From: a virus
DNA length: 36,254 nt
Reading direction: 5' to 3' (one strand)
Virus record (IMG/VR): IMGVR_UViG_3300035182_000709
Span: 1 to 36,254 of that record
This document shows, piece by piece, positions 24,368 through 30,878 of this stretch. The notes under the pieces are model-generated. The model searched no databases. It saw nothing but the letters and a program-made list of their open reading frames with translations, and had not been told where the DNA came from. Each line of letters begins with the position of its first letter. Position 1 is the stretch's first letter. The position numbers and the translations under genes are program-made.

Positions 24368-24942
24368 GCCAGGCTTCCCGGTAGGGCCTTCATGCCACCG
24401 GCCAGCCAGTCGGACACATCGAAACCAGGGCAGGCCTTCGCCACACCGGGGATTTCGTTGTGGCCGCAGATTCCGGGAGTAACGACGTAGCGTTTTCCGT
24501 CCCGGATGCTGAGCGTTGGCGGGATTGCGGGGATGTTCAGGCGCTTGGCAATGCCGCCGACGGTCTGCGCCAACATGGCCCATTGCAGGTCGGTGAATTT
24601 GTCCGTGCCGACCAGGCAGATGCCCAAGCTGGCGGCATTCCAGCCCTCGACCTGCGCGCCAACTTCGTCCTCTGCGCGTCCGCTGAACACGGCGGCGTTG
24701 CGGGCGATGATGTAGTGATAACCGATGGCTTCAAGCGACGGATTCTGACGGCCGCGCCAGTAGGTGTCGCGCTTGAAACCCCGCGCCTTGTGCCAGGCGT
24801 CGATCTCCATCACCGGACTGCGAAATCCGGGCGTGCCGTACTGACCGGAGAACAACGTGCGGTCATTGGGCGACGCGCTGCAATGAATGACAATCAGCCG
24901 GATGTTGCGGGCTGGGGCGGGAATGGGGGCTGGCGTAGGCAT
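24364..24942 (-). CDS. Endolysin, N-acetylmuramoyl-L-alanine amidase
   Basis: This 192-aa amidase is of the T7-lysozyme type. The zinc ligands are the His in VIHCSAS (residue 20), the His in ICGHNEIPG and the Cys in KACPGFDV near the C-terminus. It cuts the amide bond between muramic acid and the stem peptide. It has no signal peptide, so it needs the holin. ATG 24942 is taken as start; a GTG at 24960 is in frame, and neither has a Shine-Dalgarno. Its first codons contain a partial copy of the dyad repeat that lies upstream. It is the first gene of the lysis/packaging block. Confidence 0.9.
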   Translation of the reverse strand: MPTPAPIPAPARNIRLIVIHCSASPNDRTLFSGQYGTPGFRSPVMEIDAWHKARGFKRDTYWRGRQNPSLEAIGYHYIIARNAAVFSGRAEDEVGAQVEGWNAASLGICLVGTDKFTDLQWAMLAQTVGGIAKRLNIPAIPPTLSIRDGKRYVVTPGICGHNEIPGVAKACPGFDVSDWLAGGMKALPGSLA

Positions 24943-24979
24943 GGCGGACAGTTTCGCCACGCGCGCGCGATGGGGGGAT

Positions 24980-24995
24980 GCTGGCTTAGGCCAGC
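24980..24995 (-). promoter_or_regulatory. Conserved late-operon dyad, copy before lysis block
   Basis: The minus strand reads GCTGGCCTAAGCCAGC then ATCCCCCC and ATCGCGCGC, beginning 51 nt before the ATGCC at 24942. The arms are perfect 6-bp complements around CTAA. It occupies the position of the Mu P(lys) late promoter. A partial copy without the second arm lies at 24925-24940. Confidence 0.55.
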
Positions 24996-25000
24996 GGTGG

Positions 25001-25033
25001 GCAATAAAAATCCCCGGTTTTTTAGGCCGGGGC
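25001..25033 (-). terminator. Rho-independent terminator facing the lysis block
   Basis: On the minus strand CCCCGG pairs with CCGGGG (25032-25027 and 25017-25012) and is followed by ATTTTTATT. It would stop early or middle transcription before the late dyad at 24980-24995, insulating the lysis genes in the lysogen. Confidence 0.75.
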
Positions 25034-25135
25034 GGAAGCCGCTGTTAGGCAGTGGCGGGGAAAACAAAATCCTGTGTCCAATAACATGGCTATTGGCAGG
25101 TTATTGGTCAGATGGGGGATAACATGCGTTGGGCG

Positions 25136-25378
25136 TCATGGTTTCACCAGCATTCTGGCGGTGCTCAGAGCATCGGTAAGCTGTGCTATCGGCACTTCTA
25201 TGCACTGCTCGAGTTCCGTTTTTGTGTCGAACGTCGTGAAAATCGCCACACCATCGGACAGTTGAATCGTGGTGTCGCCAATGTGAAAAATAATACAGTC
25301 CATTCCATTTCCTCCAAGCCCAACATTTAGGTCAAGCGGGACGCTCGAACATGCCACTTCACTTCGTAGTTGGTTCAT
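25136..25378 (-). CDS. Small cassette protein, unknown
   Basis: This ORF of about 80 aa starts at ATG 25378 (a GTG lies three bases earlier) with AAGGGG about 11 nt upstream. It is beta-prone in the middle (MDCIIFHIGDTTIQLSDGVA) and acidic later. Its stop codon touches the left direct repeat. No family is recognised. Base composition differs from the phage genes around it. Confidence 0.5.
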   Translation of the reverse strand: MNQLRSEVACSSVPLDLNVGLGGNGMDCIIFHIGDTTIQLSDGVAIFTTFDTKTELEQCIEVPIAQLTDALSTARMLVKP

Positions 25379-25401
25379 CACTCGCGCCCCTTACCAAAGC
25401 G

Positions 25402-25584
25402 TTATGAGGTTGCCTCAATGGCAAGGTTCAGCGGTGTAATCACGTCGCCAATAGCAATGCGGAGCATTGATGCATCTTCTTCGCCCAATGCGTTCAAACC
25501 TCCTGCTAAATCCTTCAACGATTTCAAGCGTTCATCCGCGAGAGCAATCATTTTCTTTACTTCATCCAAACTGGGATAGTCCAT
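25402..25584 (-). CDS. Small helical cassette protein, unknown
   Basis: This 60-aa ORF starts at ATG 25584 with GGAG about 9 nt upstream. It reads MDYPSLDEVKKMIALADERL and then a helical segment, as expected for a small regulator or antitoxin-like protein, but no family is recognised. Its start shares the CCATGG palindrome with the plus-strand ORF at 25583. Confidence 0.5.
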   Translation of the reverse strand: MDYPSLDEVKKMIALADERLKSLKDLAGGLNALGEEDASMLRIAIGDVITPLNLAIEATS

Positions 25585-25729
25585 GGCAGCACACTCCGAA
25601 AACGCGGTTGATAAACTGGTTAAAAAACTTCAAGAACGGCACGAATACATTGTTTCAACAATGCGTGGTAGGCCAGTGAAATCCGATGAAATCCATGAAC
25701 AATTACCCAGAGACACACAGGGTTGTTGA
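25583..25729 (+). CDS. Small cassette ORF (48 aa)
   Basis: This ORF starts in the same CCATGG as the divergent ORF on the other strand. It encodes a charged helical peptide (NAVDKLVKKLQERHEYIV, then MRGRPVKSDEIHEQLP). The ribosome-binding site is weak. It overlaps the next plus-strand ORF by 44 nt in the +1 frame. Real expression is plausible but not shown. Confidence 0.4.
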   Translation: MAAHSENAVDKLVKKLQERHEYIVSTMRGRPVKSDEIHEQLPRDTQGC

Positions 25730-25811
25730 TCCTTCAGAAATACGCATTGCAGTTGATGATTTCGCAACCATCCTGAAAGAAATAAAGCTAACGCTTGGCA
25801 AGAAAAAATGA
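25686..25811 (+). CDS. Small cassette ORF (41 aa)
   Basis: This ORF runs from ATG 25686 (or ATG 25695) to TGA 25809-25811. It encodes a mixed peptide (NNYPETHRVVDPSEIRIAVD, then a lysine-rich end). Its stop lies five bases before the big palindrome, the spacing expected of a gene and its attC in an integron cassette. Unknown function. Confidence 0.4.
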   Translation: MKSMNNYPETHRVVDPSEIRIAVDDFATILKEIKLTLGKKK

Positions 25812-25816
25812 CCCAT

Positions 25817-25874
25817 AACGAATAAGGTTAGATCGTGCGAAGCGTAGCGGAGCCACGATCTAACCTTATTCGTT
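25817..25874. repeat. 21-bp perfect palindrome with 16-nt loop
   Basis: AACGAATAAGGTTAGATCGTG (25817-25837, 21 bases; key ends AACGAATAAG and GATCGTG) is exactly complementary to 25854-25874. The loop is 25838-25853. No T-run follows, so it is not a simple terminator. It is followed directly by GTTGGGC. The loop bases CGAAGCGTAGCGGAGC are of the kind common in REP-like and some attC elements. Confidence 0.85.
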
Positions 25875-25907
25875 GGGCGTTGGCGTGCATGGCGTTCCTT
25901 TCAGTGG

Positions 25908-26333
25908 TTAAAACAAACTGCCCTGTGTGGTTTCGATCACCGTGCCGCCGCTGTCGGGTCGGTTGACGATGCTGGTTACGGTGCGCCAGTCGTAGTAATA
26001 CGGCGGCCGGGCGGCCATGTCCTGGATGACACTGCGCGATGTTTCTCCGGCGCGGGTGCGGCGGTCGTATTCGGCGCGCATGTCGTCCTGGTAGGCGATG
26101 CGCAGAGCGTCTTTGCACTGCGGCACACGCAACGGCGTGCTGCGGTACATGCGCGCCAGGGTCTCGGCGGCGGTCTCACCTAATATCTCTGCCAGGTGCG
26201 CGCGCGTGGCGGCGCGGTTGGGGAAAATCTCGCGTCCACCCGAGTGCTGCACCAGCGCCAGCATGGCATCCTGGCCGATGATCTGGGACAGCAGCACGGC
26301 ATTCTTTGGCAGGTGCGACAGGTTGAGTTTCAC
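25908..26333 (-). CDS. Mor-family middle/late transcription activator
   Basis: This 141-aa protein has the Mor/C pattern. A dimerisation half (QIIGQDAMLALVQHSGGREI, then LAEILGETAAETLARMY) is followed by a DNA-binding half (PLRVPQCKDALRIAYQDDM, then SRSVIQDMAA). In Mu, Mor activates the middle promoter and C the late ones. Only one such gene is visible here, so it may drive the three late blocks directly. It starts at GTG 26333 in a 4-bp overlap with GemA. It is the last gene of the early operon. Confidence 0.78.
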   Translation of the reverse strand: MKLNLSHLPKNAVLLSQIIGQDAMLALVQHSGGREIFPNRAATRAHLAEILGETAAETLARMYRSTPLRVPQCKDALRIAYQDDMRAEYDRRTRAGETSRSVIQDMAARPPYYYDWRTVTSIVNRPDSGGTVIETTQGSLF

Positions 26334-26812
26334 AGCGCTGCCTTTTTTTGCCGTTTAACGTAGACGCTCAACGCTTGCACCAGGATGCGCAGTTCTGCGG
26401 CGTCGCACATGCGCAGGGGCTTGTGGGCGCTGGCGCCCTTGAGCCCGGCGGCCTGTTTGGCGATGCCTTCGATGTAGGCGATCTGCCCGCCGCGCGCGAT
26501 GCCAGCGCTCTTGGCCAGCATGATCAGCTTGCGCAGTTGCGGTTGTCGATTCGGCGCTGCGCTGTCGACCCAGGCCCATTCGTTGGGGGTTTGGCTGCTG
26601 TGTCCACTCTGGCCGGTCTTGCTGTTCAGGTGCGCCTGCATCTTGCGCCAGTCGGTGGCGTTGAACGCCGTGGTGCTGGCCTTGCCGATGATGTTCATAT
26701 TCATGGCGTGGCGGGCGTCCTCGTCCAGCCCAAGGGCTTTGCAGGCGGCGAAGTAGGCGGTGCGGGGGTTCTTGATCTTGCTGATGATCTTGTCGCGGTC
26801 GGATTTGTTCAT
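26330..26812 (-). CDS. GemA-like protein (Mu gp16, DUF1018)
   Basis: This 160-aa protein matches the GemA/gp16 family: KSDRDKIISKIKNPRTAYFAACKALGLDED at the N-terminus, RQPQLRKLIMLAKSAGIARG in the middle and a C-terminal ELRILVQALSVYVKRQ. GemA in Mu alters host gene expression, possibly through DNA topology. ATG 26812 is preferred; the upstream extension is poor and includes a repeat. It overlaps the activator gene by 4 bp (GTGA). Confidence 0.8.
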   Translation of the reverse strand: MNKSDRDKIISKIKNPRTAYFAACKALGLDEDARHAMNMNIIGKASTTAFNATDWRKMQAHLNSKTGQSGHSSQTPNEWAWVDSAAPNRQPQLRKLIMLAKSAGIARGGQIAYIEGIAKQAAGLKGASAHKPLRMCDAAELRILVQALSVYVKRQKKAAL

Positions 26813-26845
26813 GTGAGCTTCCCCTGGTTGGTTACGGTGAGTTGC

Positions 26846-26871
26846 GTTGGGCTTTCTGGCGACAGCCCAAC
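26846..26871. repeat. REP-like palindrome
   Basis: GTTGGGCT (26846-26853) pairs with AGCCCAAC (26864-26871) around a 10-base loop in the gap between HU and GemA. The form resembles common extragenic REP palindromes of proteobacteria and shares GTTGGGC with the cassette repeats. It is not followed by a T-run. Confidence 0.65.
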
Positions 26872-26928
26872 CTACTGAAGGTCTTCCGGATCGACCTGCC
26901 GGCATCGGCAAGGCGATCGAGACGAGCG

Positions 26929-27222
26929 TCAGGCGATGTCGTCCAGCAACGCCTTGGCCGGCACAAATTTGACGCCGTTCTTGGCGGCAATCTCGATGGC
27001 CGCACCGGTCTGCGGGTTGCGTCCGGTGCGGGCGGCACGGCGCGTTTCCTTGAATTTGCCGATGCCCGGAAGGATCACTTCGCCGCCTTCGAGTTGCATT
27101 TGTTGCGTGACGATGTCATCCAGCGCGTCGAGCACGGCTTTGATGTCGGCCTTGGTCAGGCTGCGTTCGTAGGTGTGGTTGGCCTTGAGGGTCAGGGCGT
27201 CGATCAGTTGTTGCTGGTTCAT
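26929..27222 (-). CDS. HU-family DNA-binding protein
   Basis: This 97-aa protein starts at ATG 27222 after an AGGAGCAAC ribosome-binding site. It has the HU/IHF fold: MNQQQLIDALTLKAN, then LEGGEVILPGIGKFKETRRA and ARTGRNPQTGAAIEI (the DNA-embracing arm), ending FVPAKALLDDIA. Mu uses host HU to build its transposition complex; this phage carries its own relative, beside Gam and GemA. The longer frame upstream looks non-coding, and 27223-27365 contains no other gene that I can see. Confidence 0.93.
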   Translation of the reverse strand: MNQQQLIDALTLKANHTYERSLTKADIKAVLDALDDIVTQQMQLEGGEVILPGIGKFKETRRAARTGRNPQTGAAIEIAAKNGVKFVPAKALLDDIA

Positions 27223-27365
27223 GGTGTTGCTCCTGTTGCGGTTGAGTGATGGGGTGCCGGTTCCTGGCGCGCGTGAAACCGCGATGGTCTGCGGGAAGGG
27301 AGAGCGTCTTTGCTGTTTCCATGCCGGCGGGTTCCGTTGGCTCACGGTTTCCTGGATGACATGTT

Positions 27366-27956
27366 TCAGGCGGTTTCTTTGACTTTGGCTTTGCCTTTCT
27401 TCTTCTTCGGCGCTTCGTCTTCGCCCTGGCGGCGCTGGGCGTCGGCGATGAACAGGCGGGCGATCTTTTCGACATCGCTGTCGCCGATGGTGATGTACGG
27501 TTGGTCGGCGCCTTCAATGCGGCGGATGCCGATACGACGGTGTTCAACGGCGCCCATCTGCTCGATGGCGTCGACCACCACGCTCTCCTGAGTGCGGACG
27601 CACAAATCGGCCTGATCGGGGTAGAGCGCGCGGATCCGGGCGATGATTGCGGCATCGTCGTCCCAGTCCAGCGAATCGGCCTCTTTACGGTAGCCGCAGC
27701 GCACGCCGTCAACGGCGATGCTGCGCGGCTTTGCAAACAGGTGCGGGGTTCCGGCAATCAGATCCTCCAACACGCTGTAGGCATGCGCTTCTTCGGCTGC
27801 GGTGTGGTCCAGGTGCGTTTTATGCCGGCTGTAGATCGGCTGGATGGCCTGGCTCAATTCTTCTTGCAGCAGGGCGGCGCTGGCGGCGCTGGCTTGGTGT
27901 GCACGGGCCAACGCTTCGGCGGCGGCACGGATTTCGACGAGGGTGATTTCAGGCAT
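27366..27956 (-). CDS. gam: Host-nuclease inhibitor Gam
   Basis: This 196-aa protein is a Mu Gam homologue: LARAHQASAASAALLQEELS, then FAKPRSIAVDGVRCGYRKEA, then LDWDDDAAIIARIRALYPDQ and DLCVRTQESVVVDAIEQMG. The C-terminus is a lysine-rich tail (PKKKKGKAKVKE). Gam binds DNA ends and shields them from host exonucleases; it is related to bacterial Ku. ATG 27956 overlaps the upstream stop by one base (TAATG) with GGAG 8 nt before. Confidence 0.9.
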   Translation of the reverse strand: MPEITLVEIRAAAEALARAHQASAASAALLQEELSQAIQPIYSRHKTHLDHTAAEEAHAYSVLEDLIAGTPHLFAKPRSIAVDGVRCGYRKEADSLDWDDDAAIIARIRALYPDQADLCVRTQESVVVDAIEQMGAVEHRRIGIRRIEGADQPYITIGDSDVEKIARLFIADAQRRQGEDEAPKKKKGKAKVKETA

Positions 27957-28516
27957 TACAGGGCTCCTTTCGTGAGCGTGGACTTCATGTCTGCCAGCGC
28001 TTTGGCGGCGGCAGCGGGGTTGTGGGCCGGCTTGGGTGCGGCCGGCTCGGGTTTGAACTGTTTGTGGGCGTTGCTGATGCCGACCGGGGTGTTTCCCTGC
28101 GCCCGTGTCTCGCGGCTGCGTTCGTCACGGCCGGCGGCTTTGCCAGCCAGGGAGTGCACGACCTGGAACAAGTAGCCGTGGCCTTTGAACGGCAGTTCGA
28201 GCGTGCCGGCGTCACGCGCCAGCAAGACTTCTTCGATGCCCTCTTTCCACAGCGGCAAGGGGGCGACGCGCTGCACCTTGTTGCGTTCAACGCGTGCCTG
28301 GCTGATGCAGTCGGCCAGCTCGGCGAGGATCTTGCCGGCCCGTTCGGCGCGCAGGCCCTGCTTGGCCGGGCTGAACAAGCGCAGGTACTGCACCACGTAA
28401 GGCGCGAGTTCGCTGGGCAGGGACAGCGCGGGCACCAATGCGGCGCGCCAGTGCGCGTCGTTGATGAACGCTTCCAGGTCGCCGCTGAAGCCGCAGCCAG
28501 GGCAGGTAGCTTTCAT
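27956..28516 (-). CDS. Hypothetical early protein with N-terminal CxxC
   Basis: This 186-aa protein starts MKATCPGCGFSGDLEAFIND at ATG 28516, two bases after the upstream stop. One CxxC pair opens the protein; no second pair is obvious. The middle is helical (SELAPYVVQYLRLFSPAKQG, then ILAELADCISQARVERNKV) and the C-terminus is basic and proline-rich. Similar proteins lie upstream of gam in other Mu-like phages, but I cannot name a function. Confidence 0.7.
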   Translation of the reverse strand: MKATCPGCGFSGDLEAFINDAHWRAALVPALSLPSELAPYVVQYLRLFSPAKQGLRAERAGKILAELADCISQARVERNKVQRVAPLPLWKEGIEEVLLARDAGTLELPFKGHGYLFQVVHSLAGKAAGRDERSRETRAQGNTPVGISNAHKQFKPEPAAPKPAHNPAAAAKALADMKSTLTKGAL

Positions 28517-28517
28517 T

Positions 28518-28811
28518 TCAGCGCATCCGGTGAACAGTGGACGTGCCGTCGATGGTCTTGACGCCGGTTTGCGTGAGCTTCTTGCCGGCATCCGGCGCGG
28601 GTGGGGCATCCAGCATCGGTACAAATCCGGTTCCAGTGGCGCGCCCGGTGGCACGGGCATAGTCCACCTCGACCTTGGCGCTGTTGATGATGGTCTGGCA
28701 GGTTTCATTGATGGCGCGGGCATTTTCGATTTCAATGCTCCCGTTTTTCAGTCCTTCCAGGGTTTCGAACAGGGCTGCGCGCAGGGCGCTGATGTCATTG
28801 CTGGTGTTCAT
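28518..28811 (-). CDS. Hypothetical early protein
   Basis: This 97-aa ORF starts at ATG 28811 with GGAG upstream, and overlaps the HNH gene by 17 bp. The N-terminal helix reads NDISALRAALFETLEGLKNG, followed by ARAINETCQTIINSAKVEVD. The C-terminus is basic (DGTSTVHRMR). It resembles small proteins common in the early region of Mu-like phages. Function unknown. Confidence 0.65.
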   Translation of the reverse strand: MNTSNDISALRAALFETLEGLKNGSIEIENARAINETCQTIINSAKVEVDYARATGRATGTGFVPMLDAPPAPDAGKKLTQTGVKTIDGTSTVHRMR

Positions 28812-29427
28812 CAATGTTTCTCCTGATTTTTGCGTTGAGCCGAATGAGCGCTTTCAGCTCCGGCGGGTAGCGGTGGATGGTGTTGCGAGCGACCAGTTGC
28901 TGGCGGCTGAGCAGTTCGAGGTTGTCGACGGCGACATCCAGGCAGTTGCCGTTGCGAAAAACGATGACATGCCCGTCCGGGATGGGGCCGTAGGCGGCTT
29001 CCCAGTTGATCCGGTGCACCAGATCCCAGCGCAGGTGCGTGGGGCCGGTGTCGCGCATCTTTCTGTACAGGTAGCCACCCCGGACGCGCTCGGCGCCAAT
29101 CGGCTGGTAGAGCTTGGCCGCCATACCTCCTACGTGTCCCGGCTTGAACTGAGTTGCCTCGCCGCCAATCTGCAAGCCCTTCATGCCGGCGTTCCAGGTT
29201 TTGTGGCCCTTGGCGAAACGCGTTCCCGCGCCCTTCTTGCCGTCCAGGCGGTGGGCCTGTTCGGATGCGTAGAACGCGGCGGATTTGCTCAGGCCCAGCC
29301 GTGCCGCTTGCTGGTAGACCTGGCCGACCGGCCGCCCCAGGGCGCGGGCGATGTCCGCCGTCAGGCTGTCCGGGTAGTTGTCGCGCAACACCTTGAGCTC
29401 TATCTCGGTCCAGGGGACGCGGCTCAT
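28795..29427 (-). CDS. HNH-type endonuclease-like protein
   Basis: This 210-aa protein combines an N-terminal Myb/SANT-like helical segment (WTEIELKVLRDNYPDSLTAD, then ALGRPVGQVYQQAARLGLSK) with a C-terminal HNH-like module: DLVHRINWEAAYGPIPDGHV, then VFRNGNCLDVAVDNLELLSR. It may be a homing-type or phage-defence nuclease or a DNA-binding protein that lost cleavage. It starts at ATG 29427 in an ATGA overlap; the longer frame upstream has no ribosome-binding site. Confidence 0.75.
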   Translation of the reverse strand: MSRVPWTEIELKVLRDNYPDSLTADIARALGRPVGQVYQQAARLGLSKSAAFYASEQAHRLDGKKGAGTRFAKGHKTWNAGMKGLQIGGEATQFKPGHVGGMAAKLYQPIGAERVRGGYLYRKMRDTGPTHLRWDLVHRINWEAAYGPIPDGHVIVFRNGNCLDVAVDNLELLSRQQLVARNTIHRYPPELKALIRLNAKIRRNIDEHQQ

Positions 29428-29597
29428 GGCTGCACCTCCCGCGCCGCATGGCAAACCGCCACCGCGCCGCGCAGTTGCGCGTTTTCCAGGGCCACCGCGT
29501 CGGCATAGTCGCCACTGCCGGCAGCGGCGAACGCCAGCAGGATGATGATCAGCACCAGGCTGACCTGGATGCGGGATTTCAGTTTTTCCGGGGTCAT
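29424..29597 (-). CDS. Small membrane protein in the early operon
   Basis: This 57-aa ORF starts at ATG 29597, two bases after the upstream stop. It has one hydrophobic helix (VSLVLIIILLAFAAAG) after a basic N-terminus (TPEKLKSRIQ) and a polar C-terminal half. It is coupled to the HNH gene by ATGA. An inner-membrane location is predicted. Function unknown. Confidence 0.55.
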   Translation of the reverse strand: MTPEKLKSRIQVSLVLIIILLAFAAAGSGDYADAVALENAQLRGAVAVCHAAREVQP

Positions 29598-29599
29598 GC

Positions 29600-29947
29600 T
29601 CAGGACTCCTTTTCGGGTTTGTGCGGGCAGGTCTGGCAGGCGCGCCGGTGGGTCAGGGCGTTCGGGTCCCAGGTCGGGGCGGGTCCGGTGCTGATCTCGG
29701 CGCAGCGAGCGCGTTCGATTTCAAGGCCCAGGTAGGGGCAGGCGATGCGGTCGAGCTGGGCCAGTGCTACGGCCAGCACGGCATCTGAATTGGCCGGATA
29801 AGTACCATCCATGACCATGCTGACTGCGCTGCGGCCCAGGCCGATGCGATCGGCGACCAGGGACTTCTGGCCCAGCCGATCTTTTTCAGACCAAAGCAGC
29901 GCCAGCGCGCGTTCGCGTTGTTCCGGGGTCAGGCGGGCGCGGCTCAT
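29600..29947 (-). CDS. HTH DNA-binding protein with C-terminal Cys pair
   Basis: This 115-aa protein carries an HTH: QKSLVADRIGLGRSAVSMVM, then DGTYPANSDAV. The C-terminal part has Cys in CAEISTG and CQTCPHKPEKES, which may bind zinc. It is a likely early regulator. It overlaps the upstream gene by 4 bp. Confidence 0.65.
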   Translation of the reverse strand: MSRARLTPEQRERALALLWSEKDRLGQKSLVADRIGLGRSAVSMVMDGTYPANSDAVLAVALAQLDRIACPYLGLEIERARCAEISTGPAPTWDPNALTHRRACQTCPHKPEKES

Positions 29948-30543
29948 TCCAGCACCTCGTCGGCCACTGCGTCCGCGCCCTGCATCCAGACCACCTGGTG
30001 CAAGTTGGGGTCATAGACGGCTTTGATCCGGGTGATCATCGGGGCGCGCGGCCCACTGATGCGGTTCTTGATAGCGCGGTAGATCGTGGGGCCGCCGCTC
30101 TTACCGGCCAGGGCAATCGTCAGATACCCGGCGCGCTCCAGGAACATGCAGTAGCTTTTCGCAGTGGAAGCCGAAACGCCCGCCAGGTCGGCGATTTGAT
30201 GCGCGGTGAAGGTGTCGAGCACCCGGATCGCACCCCACAGCCCTTCATTGCCTTGGCCCTGGACAACTTCAGTTCCATCGGCGCGCACACGCGGCGCTTC
30301 AATGCCGTTATCGCGCGTCAACCAGTAGCGGATTTTTACGCCGCGCCGGTCTGCTTGGGTTTGTGCCAAATATCCCGCACAAACCAGCCCGGCCAGGTAT
30401 TCCCGCGCCGTGCCGGCGGGAACGTCGCCGGGGGTGACTTCGGCGCCGGTGAACTCGCCGCTGGAGTGCATGCGAATGCGTTCCCAGATGCGCTGGCGCG
30501 GGCTTCTGCCGCCGGCAAGAGTGGTGATGGGGGCGAGACTCAT
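29944..30543 (-). CDS. Early protein with two winged-helix-like segments
   Basis: This 199-aa protein seems to contain two HTH-like units: RQRIWERIRMHSSGEFTGAE to YLAGLVCAGYL (residues 15-60), and AIRVLDTFTAHQIADLAGVS to ERAGYL (residues 100-140). The C-terminus is mixed. It may be an early transcription regulator; no named family is recognised. It overlaps both neighbours by 4 bp, in the operon downstream of the B gene. Confidence 0.65.
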   Translation of the reverse strand: MSLAPITTLAGGRSPRQRIWERIRMHSSGEFTGAEVTPGDVPAGTAREYLAGLVCAGYLAQTQADRRGVKIRYWLTRDNGIEAPRVRADGTEVVQGQGNEGLWGAIRVLDTFTAHQIADLAGVSASTAKSYCMFLERAGYLTIALAGKSGGPTIYRAIKNRISGPRAPMITRIKAVYDPNLHQVVWMQGADAVADEVLE

Positions 30544-30878
30544 GTGCGCCTCCTGCGGAGCCCGAAACGGGTCTTCCTTTCAAACTGGACGGGTTTATAT
30601 CCATGGCTTTCAAAACCTCTATCCAGGCAATCAAGCTCGGCCAAAATCTCCAACTTATGGCCAATCTCAACCAGGGCATTGCCGATCTGTACGGCCTCAA
30701 ACCCACAAAGTCCGATTTGCGCTGTGTATTCAGGTGTTATCAGAGTGAGCGCACATAGACGGAGGCCATCAATGCCTTCCATCGTTCCGACTTGCAACAG
30801 CAGCTCATCGTTGATGCGGTTTTTGTGTTTGGTGCCAAGCACCCAAGAACAGGAAGTGAAGTCGATGCTGAGTTCCAT
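30540..30878 (-). CDS. Hypothetical early protein
   Basis: This 112-aa ORF starts at ATG 30878, sharing a base with the B stop (TGATG). It contains INDELLLQVGTMEGIDGLRL and a helical segment ALVEIGHKLEILAELDCLDR, and ends in a basic tail (KTRFGLRRRRT). No family is recognised. Confidence 0.6.
   Translation of the reverse strand: MELSIDFTSCSWVLGTKHKNRINDELLLQVGTMEGIDGLRLCALTLITPEYTAQIGLCGFEAVQIGNALVEIGHKLEILAELDCLDRGFESHGYKPVQFERKTRFGLRRRRT

Larger units (their letters stand above)
25129..25872. mobile_element. 744-bp inserted cassette with tiny ORFs
   Basis: The 10-bp repeat CGTTGGGCGT occurs at 25127-25136 and 25871-25880, exactly 744 bp apart. Between them the DNA is more AT-rich than the phage and carries two minus-strand and two plus-strand small ORFs. 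The outer ORFs stop within a few bases of the repeats. The right repeat is preceded by a near-perfect palindrome (25817-25874). GTTGGGC fits the integron core GTTRRRY, so an integron-like gene cassette is possible; a REP-bounded insertion is the alternative. Upstream, 25079-25106 contains an 8-bp inverted repeat CCAATAAC/GTTATTGG. Confidence 0.5.

Noticed and set aside
24925-24940. Fourth copy of the late dyad inside the amidase start
   Set aside because: Only one arm and the centre are present; it is best seen as a partial repeat, not a working site.
25817-25874. Large palindrome as a transcription terminator
   Set aside because: No T-run follows on either strand; the real terminator for the lysis side is at 25001-25033.
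27223-27345. N-terminal extension of HU
   Set aside because: The strong AGGAG and canonical HU start are at 27222; the upstream residues are unlike any HU.
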